Notes under the pieces: model-generated
Seen by the model: only the letters and a program-made list of their open reading frames with translations
Databases searched by the model: none
What the model was told of the DNA's origin: nothing
Part shown: piece after piece, positions 11,864-24,481 of the stretch
Position numbering within the stretch: position 1 is the first letter of the stretch
Layout: every line of letters starts with the position of its first letter
Translations under genes and position numbers: made by a program
Assembly: GCA_030549335.1 (NCBI GenBank)
Contig: CM060195.1
Span: forward strand, 48,056,991 to 48,120,990
DNA length: 64,000 nucleotides
Direction: 5' to 3'
Source: Pontederia crassipes
Taxonomy: Eukaryota; Streptophyta; Magnoliopsida; Commelinales; Pontederiaceae

Positions 11864-12636
11864 ACATCATGTTTAATGCAATGAGTTCATGACATAAACT
11901 GTTCACGTCTATCCATATCTTGAAGGAGCCTTTGGGGGGATTTTGACGTAAACAATTAAAAAGCCGATAACTTTTTTTTTTTTGAGTCAACAGAAAAATC
12001 AGAAGGGCATTGATCTAAAACAGTGATGTCCAAATTTTAGTTGATAATCGAAGATTCTACCACCGGAGTGGTGGGCCATCTTGAATTTAATCCTAAACTC
12101 AACTATTATATTCGTCAAAATTTCGAATTCTATTTAGGCTTTAGTTTGCAAATAATTTAAATTTATAAAATATAGTTCGTGATAGCCAAGAAGTCGTCCT
12201 ATTAATAAGACACATTCATATTATATCCTCAAATAAATTCCTTGAGAGTTCAAACACTGTCTTTTATAAAGAAATTCTCCTACCAATCGACGATATAGTA
12301 AGATTGATAGAATAATGAATACTTTTGTTTTGCATGTTTTTTCTTATATATAAATCCACCCGTATTTTATTTGAATTTACTGTGAGATTTATAAGCTATT
12401 TGGTTAGGTCTCCTATCCATTTTTCCAATTTTGATTGTATTTTTTTATTATTACAATTAAACATGCATCTTTAAGTGTTAGATGTAGCATTTCCAGAGAT
12501 CATTCCTGCACGGAGGAAGGTAATATTCAAATTTTGAATAAAACTCTACGTTGCCCTAAAAATGAATAAAACTCCACGGACTATATCTTATGTCTTTTAT
12601 TCTTAAAATTTGATCTAATGTCTTTATTAGCAATTG
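11862..12636. other. AT-rich intergenic sequence
   Basis: Nothing recognised. Confidence 0.5.
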
Positions 12637-12645
12637 AATTAAATA

Positions 12646-13105
12646 GGGTAATTTGCATAAAGAAGCATCAACTTTCGATTTATTTACAAATCTAGTATGG
12701 AGTTTTATTTTTTGCATAAAGTTTGATTTTGTTCTAAAATCTAGCCTAAACTTTTATTATAGGATTACTTATTTTTTTATTTTGATATTCAAATATGGTG
12801 AAAAAATTGTGACTTTAATAACAATAAAATAAAAAAGGTACATAATTTTATTTGGTTAATATTTATAGTTTTTTAATAATAATACAATAATAGGCTACAA
12901 TTATAACTAATTTTAAAATTTGAAAAACAAAAGTTTCGGTTACATTTAAGACTTAAATTAAAGTTAATGACATTTTATGCGAAAATATAAGTTTAGACTA
13001 GATTTGAGAATAAAATCAAAGTTCGTGACTTTTTACGTAAAAAATAAATTTCAGACTAGATTTGAGAATAAATAAAAACTTGAGACTTTTTTATGTAGTT
13101 TACCC
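12646..13105. mobile_element. Fold-back MITE with 9-bp target duplication, Mutator-like
   Basis: A 460-bp non-coding element starting GGGTAATTTGCATAAA and ending with the inverted counterpart (right end read in reverse: GGGTAAACTACATAAA). The arms stay similar for more than 100 bp (both have CAAATCTAGT, TTTTATT and GATTTT in order), so single strands would form a long hairpin. The exact 9-bp repeat AATTAAATA flanks it at 12637-12645 and 13106-13114. A 9-bp duplication with long inverted repeats is the hallmark of Mutator-like elements, and the lack of any ORF makes it a miniature derivative. Confidence 0.8.
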
Positions 13106-13114
13106 AATTAAATA

Positions 13115-14003
13115 CATATGTATTATATTTAAACAAAGTATATACAATATTGTTCAACGCTTTCAAATTAATTCGTGTGTTATTAAGTCAACAATTCAAA
13201 ATCTAAAATGTTTCTTCATGGGAACGAGGCTTCGTTCTCCCAAATTGGTGGGGATTCGTTTCTGATTTTTGTCAATGTAAACGTTTTCAAAGGATGTGCC
13301 ACGCATACATATATATCTTTGTCCCATTGAGCATCGAAGTTGTCCAATGCTTTTTCAACCAATCAGATCGGAACCATCTCTCACCAATAATGTTTTGCGA
13401 GAATTCAAACAAAATTATGGAATTATCCCACTTATACATCCAAAATCAACATCACATTTTTCTAATTTTTATATACCCCACAAGTTTTAAGAGCCTTTTC
13501 TATATCCAAATCCCTCTTCTTCTAACGCTATTAGCAATGAAACAAGAGGAATACTAAAACAATAATGAAACGATATTCTCATGTCTACATTTGGGAGTCC
13601 GGTGACTTTTGAAGACATTTTTTTTATGAGGACTAAGAAGATGCTTCCCTTCTGCTTCATTACCACCACACCAAAGGCCACCATTCGTTGACAAAAAAGC
13701 AAGCAATATAAAGGAAAATGTTGCCTTGGATTCCTTCAATCTTCTTTATTCCTTTCTCACTCCTCCTAATTCCCCACCCCCCATGCAAAACTCAAAGTGC
13801 AAGTCATGGCCCATTTGCCCTTCTTTTTGCTTTCTTTATGTTGCATCTTTTTGTTATGCTCTCATCCTTGGTGGTGTTGTCTCTTGCTTTTACTTGATTG
13901 ACTCGCTACTCGCCTCCCTACTTGATCGACTACCACATAGAAGCTAGAAAGTGGGTGACATCTCTGCATTTTTTGCCTATGAGTTTTCTTTGTTAATATT
14001 TTT
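13115..14003. other. Intergenic sequence with no recognised gene
   Basis: Several 60-90-codon ORFs are present around 13.3-13.9 kb on both strands, none with a domain or splice context I can support. Confidence 0.45.
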
Positions 14004-14407
14004 TAAGGATTTTTCTCCGAATTATAATTTTTTTTCGCGTCTATCCACGACTTTCATATTTTTCACAAACCTATAAACTATGCCATTTTTTTTACTTAAA
14101 TCCATCCGTTAATTTTTTTTAATTTTCCATCAATTTTTATTATTTTAATTTATGAAATGACCAAATTACCCTTACACAGTTCAAATAAGTGATCTCCCCT
14201 TTTCTTTGCTGACCTAGTTGCAGGAGGGCAATTAGGCTATTTCATAAATTAAAATAATAAAAATTAACGAAAAAATTATCAGAGACTCACAAATGGGTCT
14301 AAGTAGAAAAAGCAGTATAGTTCAAAAGAAATTTGCGAAAAATACGAAAGTCATGAGTAGACACGAAAAAAGTTCATAATTCGGGGAAGTAAGAGGAAAA
14401 AACCTTA
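14004..14407. mobile_element. Fold-back MITE with long inverted arms
   Basis: The left arm (from TAAGGATTTTTCT, 14004 to about 14170) pairs with the right arm (about 14230 to CCTTA at 14407). Shared landmarks in order are CCGAATTAT, TTTTTTCG, GTCTA, GACTTTC, TATTTTTC, then TTATTATTTTAATTTATGAA. The spacer is about 60 bp. I could not define a target duplication, so the superfamily is unassigned. Confidence 0.75.
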
Positions 14408-15167
14408 TTTTGTAACTCGAGTAAAGAATCATTAACATGTGATTGATTTAAAATTGATGCCAAAGAACAAAATAAATGACCAAAGATTAGTTAATGAAAT
14501 TTAAACTCAATACATCAATTAGATAAATTTTCACACTTTTCCAATTGCAAAGGGAAATATAAGACCTAATATAAAAACAATTAAAAATAAGGGGCACATA
14601 ATTTTTCACAATAGCATTTTTACTCAAACATCTCTAGTTATAAACATCTCTCATTATATGAGTCAAGATGTGCATCATACCCTCGTTTCCTATTTGCATC
14701 CCTCTTGTCTCTATAATTGGAGAGTAATCGTAAAAAGATGAGCCACTTAACATCATAAACAACTCCAAATATTGCAAGGAAAATGCAATTATGAGATAAG
14801 ATTCATATCATGCCGGGTGAGAACATTTGTGCATATTACTTTTTGACCTATCGTTTTCCAATAAGGAAATACGTCGCTAGACTCATCCGATTTGCTTTTT
14901 GTTCCTTCCACAAATAAAATATCCCGGACGGAGCTTCGCTTAATAATTGATTTGTAACGAAGACACGATAAATGTATAAAAATTAACATTTTCAAAATAT
15001 ATGGACTAGCTCGATGTGTACCAATGCGTGAGTTTAATTTGATTGATTTAATTTAAAGCTAAATCTATTATATTTTGTAAAAAAAATCATTTTGCAACTT
15101 CTCCTACTTCAATATCCAATTAAGTTGAACGATGAAGCAACCGGGACCTAGTTACATTAAATGTAGA
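14408..15167. other. AT-rich intergenic sequence
   Basis: Nothing recognised. Confidence 0.5.
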
Positions 15168-15219
15168 CTATGTAATGAAGATAATTCAACTGCCTATGTA
15201 ATGAAGATAATTCAACTGC
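15168..15219. repeat. 26-bp tandem duplication
   Basis: CTATGTAATGAAGATAATTC and the following six bases are repeated exactly once, with a 26-bp period. Confidence 0.9.
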
Positions 15220-15524
15220 CGATGTGTTGTCTCTCTCACTGTGTTCCAACATGTGCAAGAAATAAAACACATTTATTCATTTCCTAATAGGATTTAATGG
15301 AGCTCTAAGAAGCTCCCAACATACATAGCGTCCTAGCTGTCCAACCTGATCGGTGGGCTAAGATAGTGAGGCGTTGTTAAAAAAAAATCGGACAATTTAA
15401 TCGGTTCACATGTTAAAAAAATCGGACAACTCAGTCCGGCCCTTCTGCTCATCGAACGTTTGATTCGAAGGATGACCTGCCTGTCTCAACTTCTCAGGAT
15501 CAGCGACCAAGTCAGATCGGCAAC

Positions 15525-15612
15525 AGAATCGGATTTTTTCTTTTAATCTCCATTCAATCGTGATTAAAAGAATCGGATTTTTTCTTTTAATCTCCATTCG
15601 ATAGTGATTAAT
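15525..15612. repeat. 44-bp tandem duplication
   Basis: AGAATCGGATTTTTTCTTTT followed by AATCTCCATTC and GTGATTA occurs twice, 44 bp apart, with two changed bases (CAATCG against CGATAG). Confidence 0.9.
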
Positions 15613-18351
15613 GTCCTAGCCATCAAATTTGCTAGATAGGAGGTTTCTACCTATTTTAAGTAGGTAGGAGCTCTAAGTAGTGGCGGCTATCTCAAGTTGT
15701 CAATGAGTTTTGGATAACTTGAATGAGACACCAATGATGCCACACATAAATTACATACACATATATTTTTCTTTCCTTTGCTTAATTCATGGACCAAGAG
15801 AAGGCATGTCAATAAGGATTTTATTCTCTCCATTTTGAAGTAAAATATCCACAAGGACGTTTATGAATTAGAGGTTAGAGATAGCCTAAGGGCAGCAACT
15901 CGATTGCTGCATTGCATAAATATCCACAAGAAGTATATATATTGTAAGTAATGGATAATAAATGTGTAGTGCGCCTTTACGCACGGAAGATATCTTATTG
16001 TTCAACTTGTGTCTCATATCTTGTCCCTATTTTGTATACCAAGATTCAAATGTATGTGTAACACACTATAATACAGTAGGCGTCTTAACTCTCATAGTTA
16101 TCCATCAAAGAATTTAGGTTATTTGCTTTATAAGTGATGTCATACGATTTTCCAAATTACATAGCTAAGTGACATTATATGAATAATTTGACAAAAAAAC
16201 AAATAACCTTCAATATGGACAGAATCGTTTTCCAACGAAAGCACTAAATTAAGAATTTATTAAATTACTATCTGAAATATTTCTTTTGTATCATTTTGAA
16301 ATAGAACTTAGAGAACAAAATAATATGAATTGCTTTCACTAGTTTATATAGAATTTAAAGGTGAATATTTCATTATTAATCAGCACTCCATTTTATCTGA
16401 AAAGCATTTACTTAAAGTTCTAAACACCTTGTAGGACATTTGGTTTCATGTTTCATATATCTAATTTATGTTATCAATAGAAGAAGTTATTATCACTATA
16501 AATTAATTAATATATATTCTTTATTTTATGATAAAATAAATTTCAGGAAAATAAAATACTATTATTGAAAAATTTAAGTTATGTTAGTGCGAAAATATTT
16601 GTGCATGAAAGAATGTAAACTATAATTATTGATTAATCCAATAGATATATACTGGTTTTTTTATTACATTTATAATTAATTATTCTCTACTTAAAATACT
16701 AACTTTATCTACAAGACTCAGTTGTAACAATAATAAAAAATACCAAGAATTCTCTGATATAAGAGAAACCTTTTATGCTTCCGAGTTGAAACTCCTACTA
16801 ACAAAAAGGAAGGAGAAAAAATTGCATCCGCTAGTGGAGCTCATTTCCTGAGAAAAGCCCACAGTAATGATAAAAGATGTGCTTCTAAAATATGACTAAC
16901 ATATAGTCACTGGGCCGATGGGCCTTATTGAAAATTGAAGCAATTGTGCTTGAACAGATCACTAAGTAATAGAAGCCCAACAAGAAGAAAATGGAGGGGG
17001 TAAACTATAAGAAGGGAAGTCTTCAAATTTTTTTCTTCGTATTTAAATTGTTAAATTTAAACTTAACTATACCTAATTTCAACTGTTAACGTATTGTCCC
17101 TAAAATCACCCAAGTTATCCTTAAAACTAGTTAGAGGATGAATTTTGTTTTAGTGGCAAAAATTAGGAACTGTGAAATAATGGATGCAACTGAAATGTTT
17201 CCTCACGTGAGGGAAAGAGAAATTCTTAATATCTCAATTGGTTCCTCATGTTTTTATTGCATTGAATGGAATTTGAAATGACTTCAACATTTCATTAAAA
17301 ATGTGCAATATCTATCGTTCATCTTCATCTAACAGAAATCAGAATTTTGCATTTCCTATCTCGATTGTTCGAGCAAAATAAATTGTCTAGCTTTGCTCAT
17401 TCCACCTTACAAGTTATTGAAATAATTCTATCTCCAATAGAACTCAGTATAATCTGTAACTTATCATACAATCGAGATTTGACTATTCCATAGTGTAATA
17501 TATACATATAAAACAGTGTTTTTGTGTTACATAACAGAGTGAACTTGGCCTCATAGCTATTAATTAATTATATATATGAACGGTTGTGGGAAAGCTTCCA
17601 CACCGAAACTGTTGTTGTTGCAGCGATTTAAAAGCGACCGGACTCCATCGCACGTGATGCTCGCAGGGGTGGTTGCCAGTTGCAGTGCCCAAAATTGAAT
17701 TAACTGCCAACGCTCAGCATCCCTTAGTAGTATCTTTGCATTGCCATGTACATCCTCCAAATAGTGTTCGAGATATCAACAACTCTGTAGCCTAAAACTT
17801 CACGAAAAAAAGTACTCCACGTAAAGAACATTTATGGTTGGAGCAACCAACTGCTGGAGTTATAGATTCCAAAATAAAGTACTATTATCGTCAAATACTG
17901 AAGGGATTCCATATTACATAAAAAATGACTATGTCGAGGAAAGATGAGATCACTATTCAATTCAAATTTCAACAAAGATAATGCGATAACTTTTCTCTCT
18001 ACAATAACAAGTTTTCATCCAAATCAAAAGTATAAAAGAGATCTGACAAACCATGGAAGGCACTTGTGTGATTCAATCAACAAGGGAACTCACTATTATA
18101 AAAAAAAAGAACCATCTATTTTTTCTAATTCCATTCTGATATTATGTATTCTTCCAACTACTTGCCAACATTTTGTACATAAAAAAGAGGGGGAAAAAAG
18201 TACCAATGAGCAAAAGAAATAAGAAGAGAAATCTGACAAAATTAGCATTGTAAACTTCTCGTCTCGATTGGTAAAAGAGTGATCTCTTTTGTTTACCAAA
18301 AGTTTCTCTGTTTCACTGTCGCTCACGTCTCGTTCGTCGCCCAAATCTGGG
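15613..18351. other. Intergenic sequence with no recognised gene
   Basis: Mostly AT-rich. A 66-codon minus-strand ORF at 17560-17760 lies in slightly GC-richer sequence but shows no domain I recognise. It might be a gene fragment. Confidence 0.4.
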
Positions 18352-18840
18352 TCACTTCGCCCTGTTTGGGATCTCATGGATGTGCTGCAGCTGCCAGATA
18401 TCGCGATCCTCTTCTTCCTCCTCCTCTTCCCAAAAGAGGCCTCCGCCACCGCCACCGGCGACTCCGTTTCCACGGCCGAGGAAATGCTCCGCCGCGAACG
18501 GGAACCACCCGAGGAGCTTCTCCTCCTCCGCGCCCCACCACCCCCACCCGCCGAACTCCGCCGACCCGACGTCCCACATGGCGTCCCCCGCCGCCTCCAT
18601 CGCGGCTACTTCCGGCAGGGACGAGCATTCCGCGCCCGCCGCCGCCGCGGCCGGTGGCCTACTCTCCTCCTCCTCCCTTAGGCCCTTCCGGAGCTTCTCC
18701 GTGGTCGTCGCCGCCGGAGTTGCCGGCGCCCTCGATCTCGCCGTGGCCCTGGGCGACGCCTCTTTCTGGGGGCGCCTCGTTTTCGCGGATGCCTCTGTTG
18801 AGACCCGGGAAACTGGGTACTCTGCTCTGTTCCGCTTCAT
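18352..18840 (-). CDS. Unrecognised protein with WWG-EEEKLLGWFPF segment, candidate gene
   Basis: A 162-codon ORF on the minus strand. Third codon positions are almost all G or C across its length, unlike the AT-rich surroundings, which supports coding in this frame. The N-terminal half is basic and Ala/Pro-rich. The C-terminal half has an aromatic-acidic segment (WGWWGAEEEKLLGWFPF, about residues 99-115), a glycine run, an acidic EEEEEEED stretch and the end HIHEIPNRAK. A second ATG in better context starts an 82-residue form (MEAAGDAMWDV). A TTTTTAA word about 40 bp upstream of the first ATG could be a TATA box. Plus-strand frames over the same DNA are also open, as usual in GC-rich DNA, and are less persuasive. 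No family or function assigned. It may be one exon of a larger gene. Confidence 0.45.
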   Translation of the reverse strand: MKRNRAEYPVSRVSTEASAKTRRPQKEASPRATARSRAPATPAATTTEKLRKGLREEEESRPPAAAAAGAECSSLPEVAAMEAAGDAMWDVGSAEFGGWGWWGAEEEKLLGWFPFAAEHFLGRGNGVAGGGGGGLFWEEEEEEEDRDIWQLQHIHEIPNRAK

Positions 18841-19980
18841 CTCTCTCGTACTGCGCTCTCTCCCCGTCCCTCCCTTAAAAAGGTGCGATGTGAGCTGTGA
18901 ACAGAACAGAGCATGGTGGGGGATGTGGTTTTGCTTTATGAGGTCTTTTATATTGCCCCGTTCCGCTTCCGGTGTCCCTCCGGAACATTTTTTCTGAAAA
19001 CAGCGCGCCGCACATTAAAAGAGTACATTTTATTACGGTATTTTTGTTGCCCTTTTCTATTAATATTTATTTAATTATTTCGTCAAATAGGTGTAACATA
19101 TTTCAAAACTGTCCATTGATATAAAAATGTAAACATGAGAATAATATTATTTATAGTTATTTATGTGGAAGCCAACTTGGAATTTGATGCACTATTATAA
19201 TAATAATAATTTATAATAACCAAGACCGAAAGCATGCAATTGATATGCCAAATTTGGAAAAATGATGTTGCCAACGCCATTTATTTAAAACTCTGAGAGT
19301 GGAAAAGGATAATGACCAAAACTATTTTTTTTCTGACAAGAAGATATTATGTATTAAATGTAGGGGGTGGATTATTTTTTTAGCAGCTCTTATCTGTTAG
19401 AAACCTTTTGCAAATTAAGAAACTTTTGTGACATTTGTCCCTTCAAAAATAAATTTCCAATTAAAAAAATTTATTGGGTCGTAATATGAAGAAATTATTC
19501 GAACAATTAAACAGTGAATTAACTGCAACGCCCTACACACGAGCACAAAATTCCTGACCGAATCAAATTAATGATAAATAAAACGATCCATGTGCAAAGA
19601 ATGCTAGTTAATTTCATATATGGATATAATGATTTATTGGATGAATTCTACAAGCTGTTGCATCATAAAACATTGAAAGGTGTCTTATTTTATCTCAATT
19701 CAACTCTTAGCTTAAATTCATAATCGATCTTTGTTGATACCTCGAGTATAGGAAGGTTTTCAAATTCAAATATAATGTTTAAAAAAACCCTTCATGATTT
19801 TAAAAGATTATTATTTAAATATCAATTGAGAATTCAAAGTTTATATCTTATTATTATATTATTATTATAAGCAAACAATTGCGTAACTCACGAAAAAATA
19901 GGCTGCCGTGGCTGCAGCCGCCGCCATCTGGTCCACGAAAATGATCCGGTCCGTGGTCGTCCTCCTAATCCTTGGGGCAT
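18841..19980. other. Upstream flank of the 18.4-kb candidate, then AT-rich sequence
   Basis: The first ~160 bp remain GC-rich and CT-rich and may hold the promoter of the minus-strand candidate. Beyond 19000 the sequence is AT-rich and nothing is recognised, apart from a short GC-rich patch near 19905-19960 with no ORF. Confidence 0.4.
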
Positions 19981-20058
19981 TATTATATACGAAATTTTAA
20001 GTAAAATGTGAATATTTTTTATTATATACGAAATTTTAAGTAAAATGTGAACATTTTT
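19981..20058. repeat. 39-bp tandem duplication
   Basis: ATTATATACGAAATTTTAAG and the rest of a 39-bp unit occur twice (19982 and 20021) with one changed base. Confidence 0.9.
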
Positions 20059-20269
20059 TATTATATAAATACATAAATATGAATATTGTTAAAGTTAAAT
20101 TCGATAAAAAAATAATTTTCAATTTAATATTGGTTGAATTCAATTTAAACTGTTCGATATATATTGATTGTAACAAATTTAGTTATATAATGCTTAAACT
20201 TTATTATAAACTTAAGGTTTGTTATAATAATACTAAAGAAATACCGATCGACATACGATACGATTCAAT

Positions 20270-20520
20270 TCATGGTATTGAGGCCCCTGGTTGATGGGCT
20301 CCAAATCCAACGGTGGCAACCGAAACCACCGTGCCTCCGATGGGGCCCCTCGTATCGACCGCCTGATATCGGTCAATGCCGACATCTGTTGCTCATGCCG
20401 CCACACGACCACATGCACTCTCTCCCCCACCCTCTCTTTATCACCTACTTCCACACCCACGCTCCTTATCCTATTCCCATCTCTCTCTCTCTCTCTCCCT
20501 CCTCCTCCTCCTTCCAAACA
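20270..20520 (+). promoter_or_regulatory. Promoter- or leader-like CT-rich stretch
   Basis: A GC-richer stretch (TGGGGCCCC, CACCC-type words) ends in a pyrimidine-rich run (CTCTCTCTCTCTCCCTCC, then TCC repeats) at about 20480-20515, as seen in plant core promoters and 5' leaders. Overlapping ORFs of 94-121 codons have no domains. No downstream gene was found, so this could drive a non-coding transcript or be a relic. Confidence 0.25.
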
Positions 20521-21544
20521 AAAAAAACATATTATCCGGTTAGTTTTGTTGTTTTGTCTACTTCACATATATAATACACATCTTGTAATAAATCTTTTGG
20601 TGCTAAATTTGCAGGGTAAAAAAATAATGGCAAAAAGGAGATATATATTCCATTAATATAATTACACGTGTAATGATCCGACAGAGTCGCATATTATAAG
20701 GCAATCGACAATGGAAAATAATATTTCGGGAGTTTTTAATTTGATCGTCGGATGAACAAATCTGATGAATAGTTTTCAACTGTGAAAAATAAACCGCGAT
20801 ATCAAATTTTCTCGTGCATAGGGGATCGTGATATAATCTGGCGTTACATGCATGGGGGTGGGTCGCTGTCTCAGCCAAGTCATCGCCTTCATAAATCATA
20901 TGGTTACGTGTTGGATTAAATTGGCAACTCGACCTGCCAAGTTAAGTGATGGATTAAATTGGACACGTACATGTCGGCAGCAGCCACCAAAGAATTGGAG
21001 TAATATAATATGATATATTTATTCTTGATATCTAGAGCCCTATTAGTCTATATATATAGTCGAAATTAAAGAAATACGATCTGATTAAATTATCACGTTT
21101 CAAAATGGAATTTTAAATTTTTTAAAATACCGTCTAAGTAATTAATTATGCGAATTAAATTTAATTAGGAGTTTTTGGTATGTATACGTGTTTTTCATTA
21201 AAAAAATATTTTGACTAACTAACGAAGAGGAAGCAGACATTTTTCTTTGAATCGATCTAATCTATCACCAATCGTTTGGATTATTAATGGTCTATCATCT
21301 ATCATGCATGGTGAGCTGCAGGCTACTTACAGGAGGCAAACATCTGGATCGAATGGATCGATCAATCATATGATACAGCCATCCATTCATCTCCCGGTGG
21401 GGGTCTACCTTGTTCTTGCTTTGTTGCCCAATTGGAAGCATGCGGCCGACTTATATATAAGTGGAAAACAACGTTTCTGTGGGCCCGATTCGTTGGGTTT
21501 AACGATAAGAACATTAAATCCCCTTATTTTTATAAAATAGTATG
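20521..21544. other. Intergenic sequence with no recognised gene
   Basis: No ORF or repeat boundary could be supported. Confidence 0.4.
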
Positions 21545-23970
21545 TATTTAGGTCGTAACACTATAATCTTTAGGTCATTCAGTTGTGTTAACCTTTTCTT
21601 CATCACATAATCATAATAAAATATAATTTTTATTAATATAGAGGAATCATAAAAGCATTAAATAAAATAAAATAATTTTTTAATTAATACGTAAGACTTT
21701 GATAAAATATCAAAATAACGTAATAGAATTGTCACATTACTAATAGCAATTAAAATATCTTAAAATCATAGTTAAATAGACTTTAAGACTCCTAGATCAC
21801 TGTACAATTTATCTCGTCATGAGCTGAGCCACAATCCATTCATTCATTGATTACTTGCACGGATCCAGGGTGCATGATTTTCTAATCAGTATATAAAGGT
21901 CATGTATTACGATGTTATGATCCTAAATAAGATAATATATGATATGCATCTATAAGCTTCAAGAAGGAACAATATGTATGTCATGCACTTAACATATGCA
22001 TCAATGATAATCTATCATCATGTATTTATAAACTATAGCATGAAAGACATATAACCATATCATCATATCAGAAAGTATGAACATATATGACACTCATATA
22101 ATTCTATAGGCATATAAGTGATGTACACTTATCATAGCCGTTGCCTTTATAACTCATTGGACTTTCACTTTCGTGGGACATTATTCAATTTGATAGATTA
22201 GTGGTCCTTTCATTATAGTTATATCTTTTGATATTTAGAATTTACGTCGTTGCCCTTTCAATAGGCTAGCTAGGCTTTGAAGACGATGCTCCACTCTTGC
22301 CCTAAGGCGACATCAAAATGCACACATCATTGCCAATTTATATAACAATCATTATGGAGTCTTGTCTAAGGGAGTCATCGGAATGACACACCGTTATCGA
22401 TGTGTGTAACGACCATTCCGAGTAAAATTCGATAAAGGGCCATAGAGGATCGACATATAACATCATCCACAACCGGATTCATTGTATTCAATCAACAAAC
22501 AATTACATCACTCAATCTTCCTGTTTTAGCCTACTTACGTGAGAGACATGCATATATGTGTATCTAAATTCTTATACAATCAACAAACATCAATAACATA
22601 ATCACGATCGTGCTAGGACATAATCACGACAAAAGTTCTCAAAATCGTGAGTTTAACTCGTCGAATCGTATCATTCCAAGACTCTACACCAAAAAATGAG
22701 TGAACTCGGTGTAGACTCGGATGAGAAGGTAAACTTGACTGGACCCGCGAGTAGACTCGTTAAACTTGGTAAACTCGGTTAAACTTGGTTGAACTCGTGA
22801 GTAGAATTGATGCTGAAAAATTTTGGGTATTGTGTTGACATTTAAAGGTATAATTAGAATGAAAACCTGTATAAAACCTATTTTTTACTCTTCATTTTCA
22901 ATTATTCAAATTTATAATATGATTTTTTGTTTTTAGTTAGTGTAGTTAATTGACTTCATTTGGCTTAATTATTTTTATCATTATGATATTTTATGTGATT
23001 TAGTTGAATTTGAATTGAATAAACCTTGTTTCTTTATTATAATGTGAATTAATCTTTTGTTTGAATTTTTGTTACAACGTAATGTGCAATAGTTTATTTG
23101 ACATTATGTTGTAATGCAATGTTCTAGTCCACATTGAATTATGAGTTACTTGTTATTTTAGGATGAATATGTGTATACATGTATGAATTAGGTACCTTTT
23201 AAGCTTAATAATGGTGTATCAAAATAATTATGACTAAAATTACTTAGGGTATAATATATTATGTATAGTTATCTTTAACTTGTACGTAAACTCTACGAAT
23301 TTTTGTATCGAGTTTATCTAATGTAAAATGAGTCTACGTCCGTGCCTGAGTGTTGTCACAATCGTGACATTGTCTGTCATTGGCGTGTCAGATTGTGTAC
23401 GACTGTGATAGAGCTCTAGAAATCCATCGCCTAACTCGATTTTACATGATTTTTGAAATTACGAAAAATGATACATAACATTTAAAATGAAAACATATAT
23501 ATTTCATAGGTATTCTAGGATCAAAAGAACATTTGAAAACATAATAATTCATGAATTTTTAAAATATAGGGTTCTTCCTTAAATCATAAATCATATGAGA
23601 AACATGAACCCTAATTATTAGATCTAATCATGAAAACCTATACATGCATAGATTTGGAAATTTCAATGAACAAGAATCCTCAACCACAATTCAATAAGAG
23701 TTTGATGTGTTCTCTTGCTTTCAATCCATTACAGGAAGAAGAGAGGAGAGAGGGGTTTTAGATCCTCTTTACATACTTTTCTTTTAGATCTTCCTCCTTC
23801 TTCTTCATTATCTTCCTCCTTGTTCCTCTTGCTCCTCTTCCTCAAGCCTTGGTTGTCAAGTGTAAACTAAAATAAAAGAGATCAACAAGAGAATTTGAAA
23901 TCTTTATATATGAGAGATTACGAGGGTTTGATTAAAAGTTCAAACTCACTTAAAAATATGGGATATTACA
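21545..23970 (-). mobile_element. Possible long gypsy-type LTR
   Basis: Read on the minus strand the segment begins TGTAATATCCCATATTTTTA (from 23970 downward), a common start for plant Ty3-gypsy LTRs, followed by a CT/GA-rich leader. The left edge near 21551 has CGTAACACTATAATC, which could be the decayed opposite terminus. No coding domains occur inside. A nested AT-poor segment with repeated AACTCG words lies at about 22640-22810. No matching target duplication was seen, so the limits are tentative. Confidence 0.3.
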
Positions 23971-24431
23971 TTCTTATTGTATATAGATGTAATGTAAAAT
24001 CGTTCATTTTGATGATTTATGTTTTTCAAAAATTAATTAGCATATTAATTTTAATACGATATTAGAATTAAAGATCTTGAGTTCAAAATTTATTAAGTTT
24101 TTATTAAAAATATTTTTTTCCTTAATTATTATCAACGTGATGCATTACGTATGAAGGAGTGTTATATTATTTTTTAAAATATTTTAAAATTTTAAGAATA
24201 TTAATTAGTACATCAATTTTAACATAATTTGAGTGAGAATTGATTCATGGACGAGTTGGAACTTTTTATCACTAATTGGGGATTGCAGAAAAAATATCGT
24301 TGTAAGGGAACATTGAAACAGACATGCAATAGTTTGAATACATATATTTGGACACTTTATTTGTCCTAATCAACCGACATATAACTTGCGTGATCAATGT
24401 ATAGTCTATGCACGCACACAAACACTGATCA
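23971..24431. other. AT-rich intergenic sequence
   Basis: Nothing recognised. Confidence 0.5.

Positions 24432-24481
<50 letters not shown>
24432..24481. repeat. Compound (AT)n(GA)n microsatellite
   Basis: About 13 AT units (24432-24458) run directly into about 11 GA units (24459-24481). Confidence 0.98.

Noticed and set aside
11721-11990. ORF with an Ile-Tyr repeat
   Set aside because: It reads through the AT microsatellite at 11778-11861 and has no other support.
17560-17760. 66-codon minus-strand ORF ending NNNSFGVEAFPQPF
   Set aside because: Considered as a gene fragment (SET-domain-like ending), but the match is too short to support.
18279-18997. Plus-strand ORFs of 130-205 codons over the 18.4-kb candidate
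   Set aside because: Pro/Ser/Arg-rich low-complexity translations without domains; the minus-strand frame has better codon bias, though this is not certain.
20272-20656. 100-121-codon ORFs in the CT-rich stretch
   Set aside because: Their His/Pro/Ser-rich translations reflect CT-rich leader-like DNA.
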